DNA of 64,000 nt from Bolinopsis microptera. Lineage: Eukaryota; Ctenophora; Tentaculata; Lobata; Bolinopsidae. Made by a program: the position numbers and the translations under genes. Where the stretch lies: NCBI RefSeq assembly GCF_026151205.1, contig NC_087078.1, positions 4,233,675 through 4,297,674 of the forward strand, given 5' to 3'. Of this stretch, positions 63,840 through 64,000 are shown one piece after another (position 1 is the stretch's first letter; every line of letters starts with the position of its first letter). The notes below the pieces were generated by a model that was not told where the DNA came from, searched no databases, and saw only the letters and a program-made list of their open reading frames with translations.

Positions 63840-64000
63840 AAGCATCATCATCAGAAACCGGCCAGTATTGTTATCTTGTAACAATATTGTTGTAAGGTCC
63901 CAGCTAGACTGTAGTAACACGGGGGATAACAGACTTAGATCTTGTATCGTTTGACAGGAGTTACTATAAGACTTATCTATAAATAAATTGGTGACAATTG
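63840..64000. other. Right edge, unique sequence after the array
   Basis: Presumed intron of the sushi gene; no exon seen before the end. Confidence 0.4.

Noticed and set aside
62544-63920. 458-codon open frame on the minus strand
   Set aside because: It is the 36-bp array read in a stop-free frame (a 12-residue repeat); the unit length is a multiple of three.

Overview
The window is animal nuclear DNA. Genes have spliced coding exons with GT/AG junctions, introns run to many kilobases, and most of the sequence is tandem repeats and short transposons without transposase. The gene content (a PH/coiled-coil gene of the PLEKHD1 family, a class A GPCR coded in one exon, a secreted ShK-plus-sushi protein and a sushi exon) fits an early-branching animal. 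A cnidarian is my best guess; this is inference, and no single feature proves it.

Genes. The minus strand from 37382 down past the left edge is one gene, a PLEKHD1 homologue. I could place 13 coding exons whose splice phases all agree (417 complete residues so far; the 3' end is outside the window). Its intron 12 (182-22147, about 22 kb) contains, on the opposite strand, an intact single-coding-exon GPCR (10133-11182). Two in-phase exons (6 and 7) put an 88-residue Ser/Arg/Lys-rich block into the PH domain exactly where the human protein has none. An intact minus-strand gene at 42034-42465 encodes a secreted ShK-CCP protein. At 61786-61954 (+) lies one exon of a sushi (CCP) protein that must continue to the right of the window.

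Repeats. From left to right: a 2-kb 48-bp dimeric satellite (1502-3581); a short element carrying TTAGGG and TCAGGG arrays (3590-4262); an hAT-like element with a 44-bp satellite (7137-8538); a pogo/Tigger-like MITE (12722-12873); a 0.66-kb inverted-repeat element (14999-15659); a 2.3-kb element whose body is a polypurine tract of about 1.8 kb (17387-19709); minisatellites in the PLEKHD1 introns; an hAT MITE (38548-39159); GC-rich interspersed repeats (40.1-41.4, 44.6, 48.2 and 54.6-55.4 kb); a 3.45-kb foldback element with arms of about 700 bp made of TAGCGCTA-type palindromes (53580-57027); and a 36-bp array (61961-63839) that starts at the splice donor of the sushi exon and repeats the donor motif GTAAGT about 150 times. 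Four of the elements have perfect 8-bp target duplications and one has a 6-bp duplication, all read directly from the sequence.

The three genes whose start codon is visible all have a good splice-acceptor sequence 2-13 bases upstream of the ATG. Their mRNAs therefore probably get their 5' ends by splicing, either from 5'UTR introns or by spliced-leader trans-splicing. Almost all other long open frames in the window are artefacts of tandem repeats.
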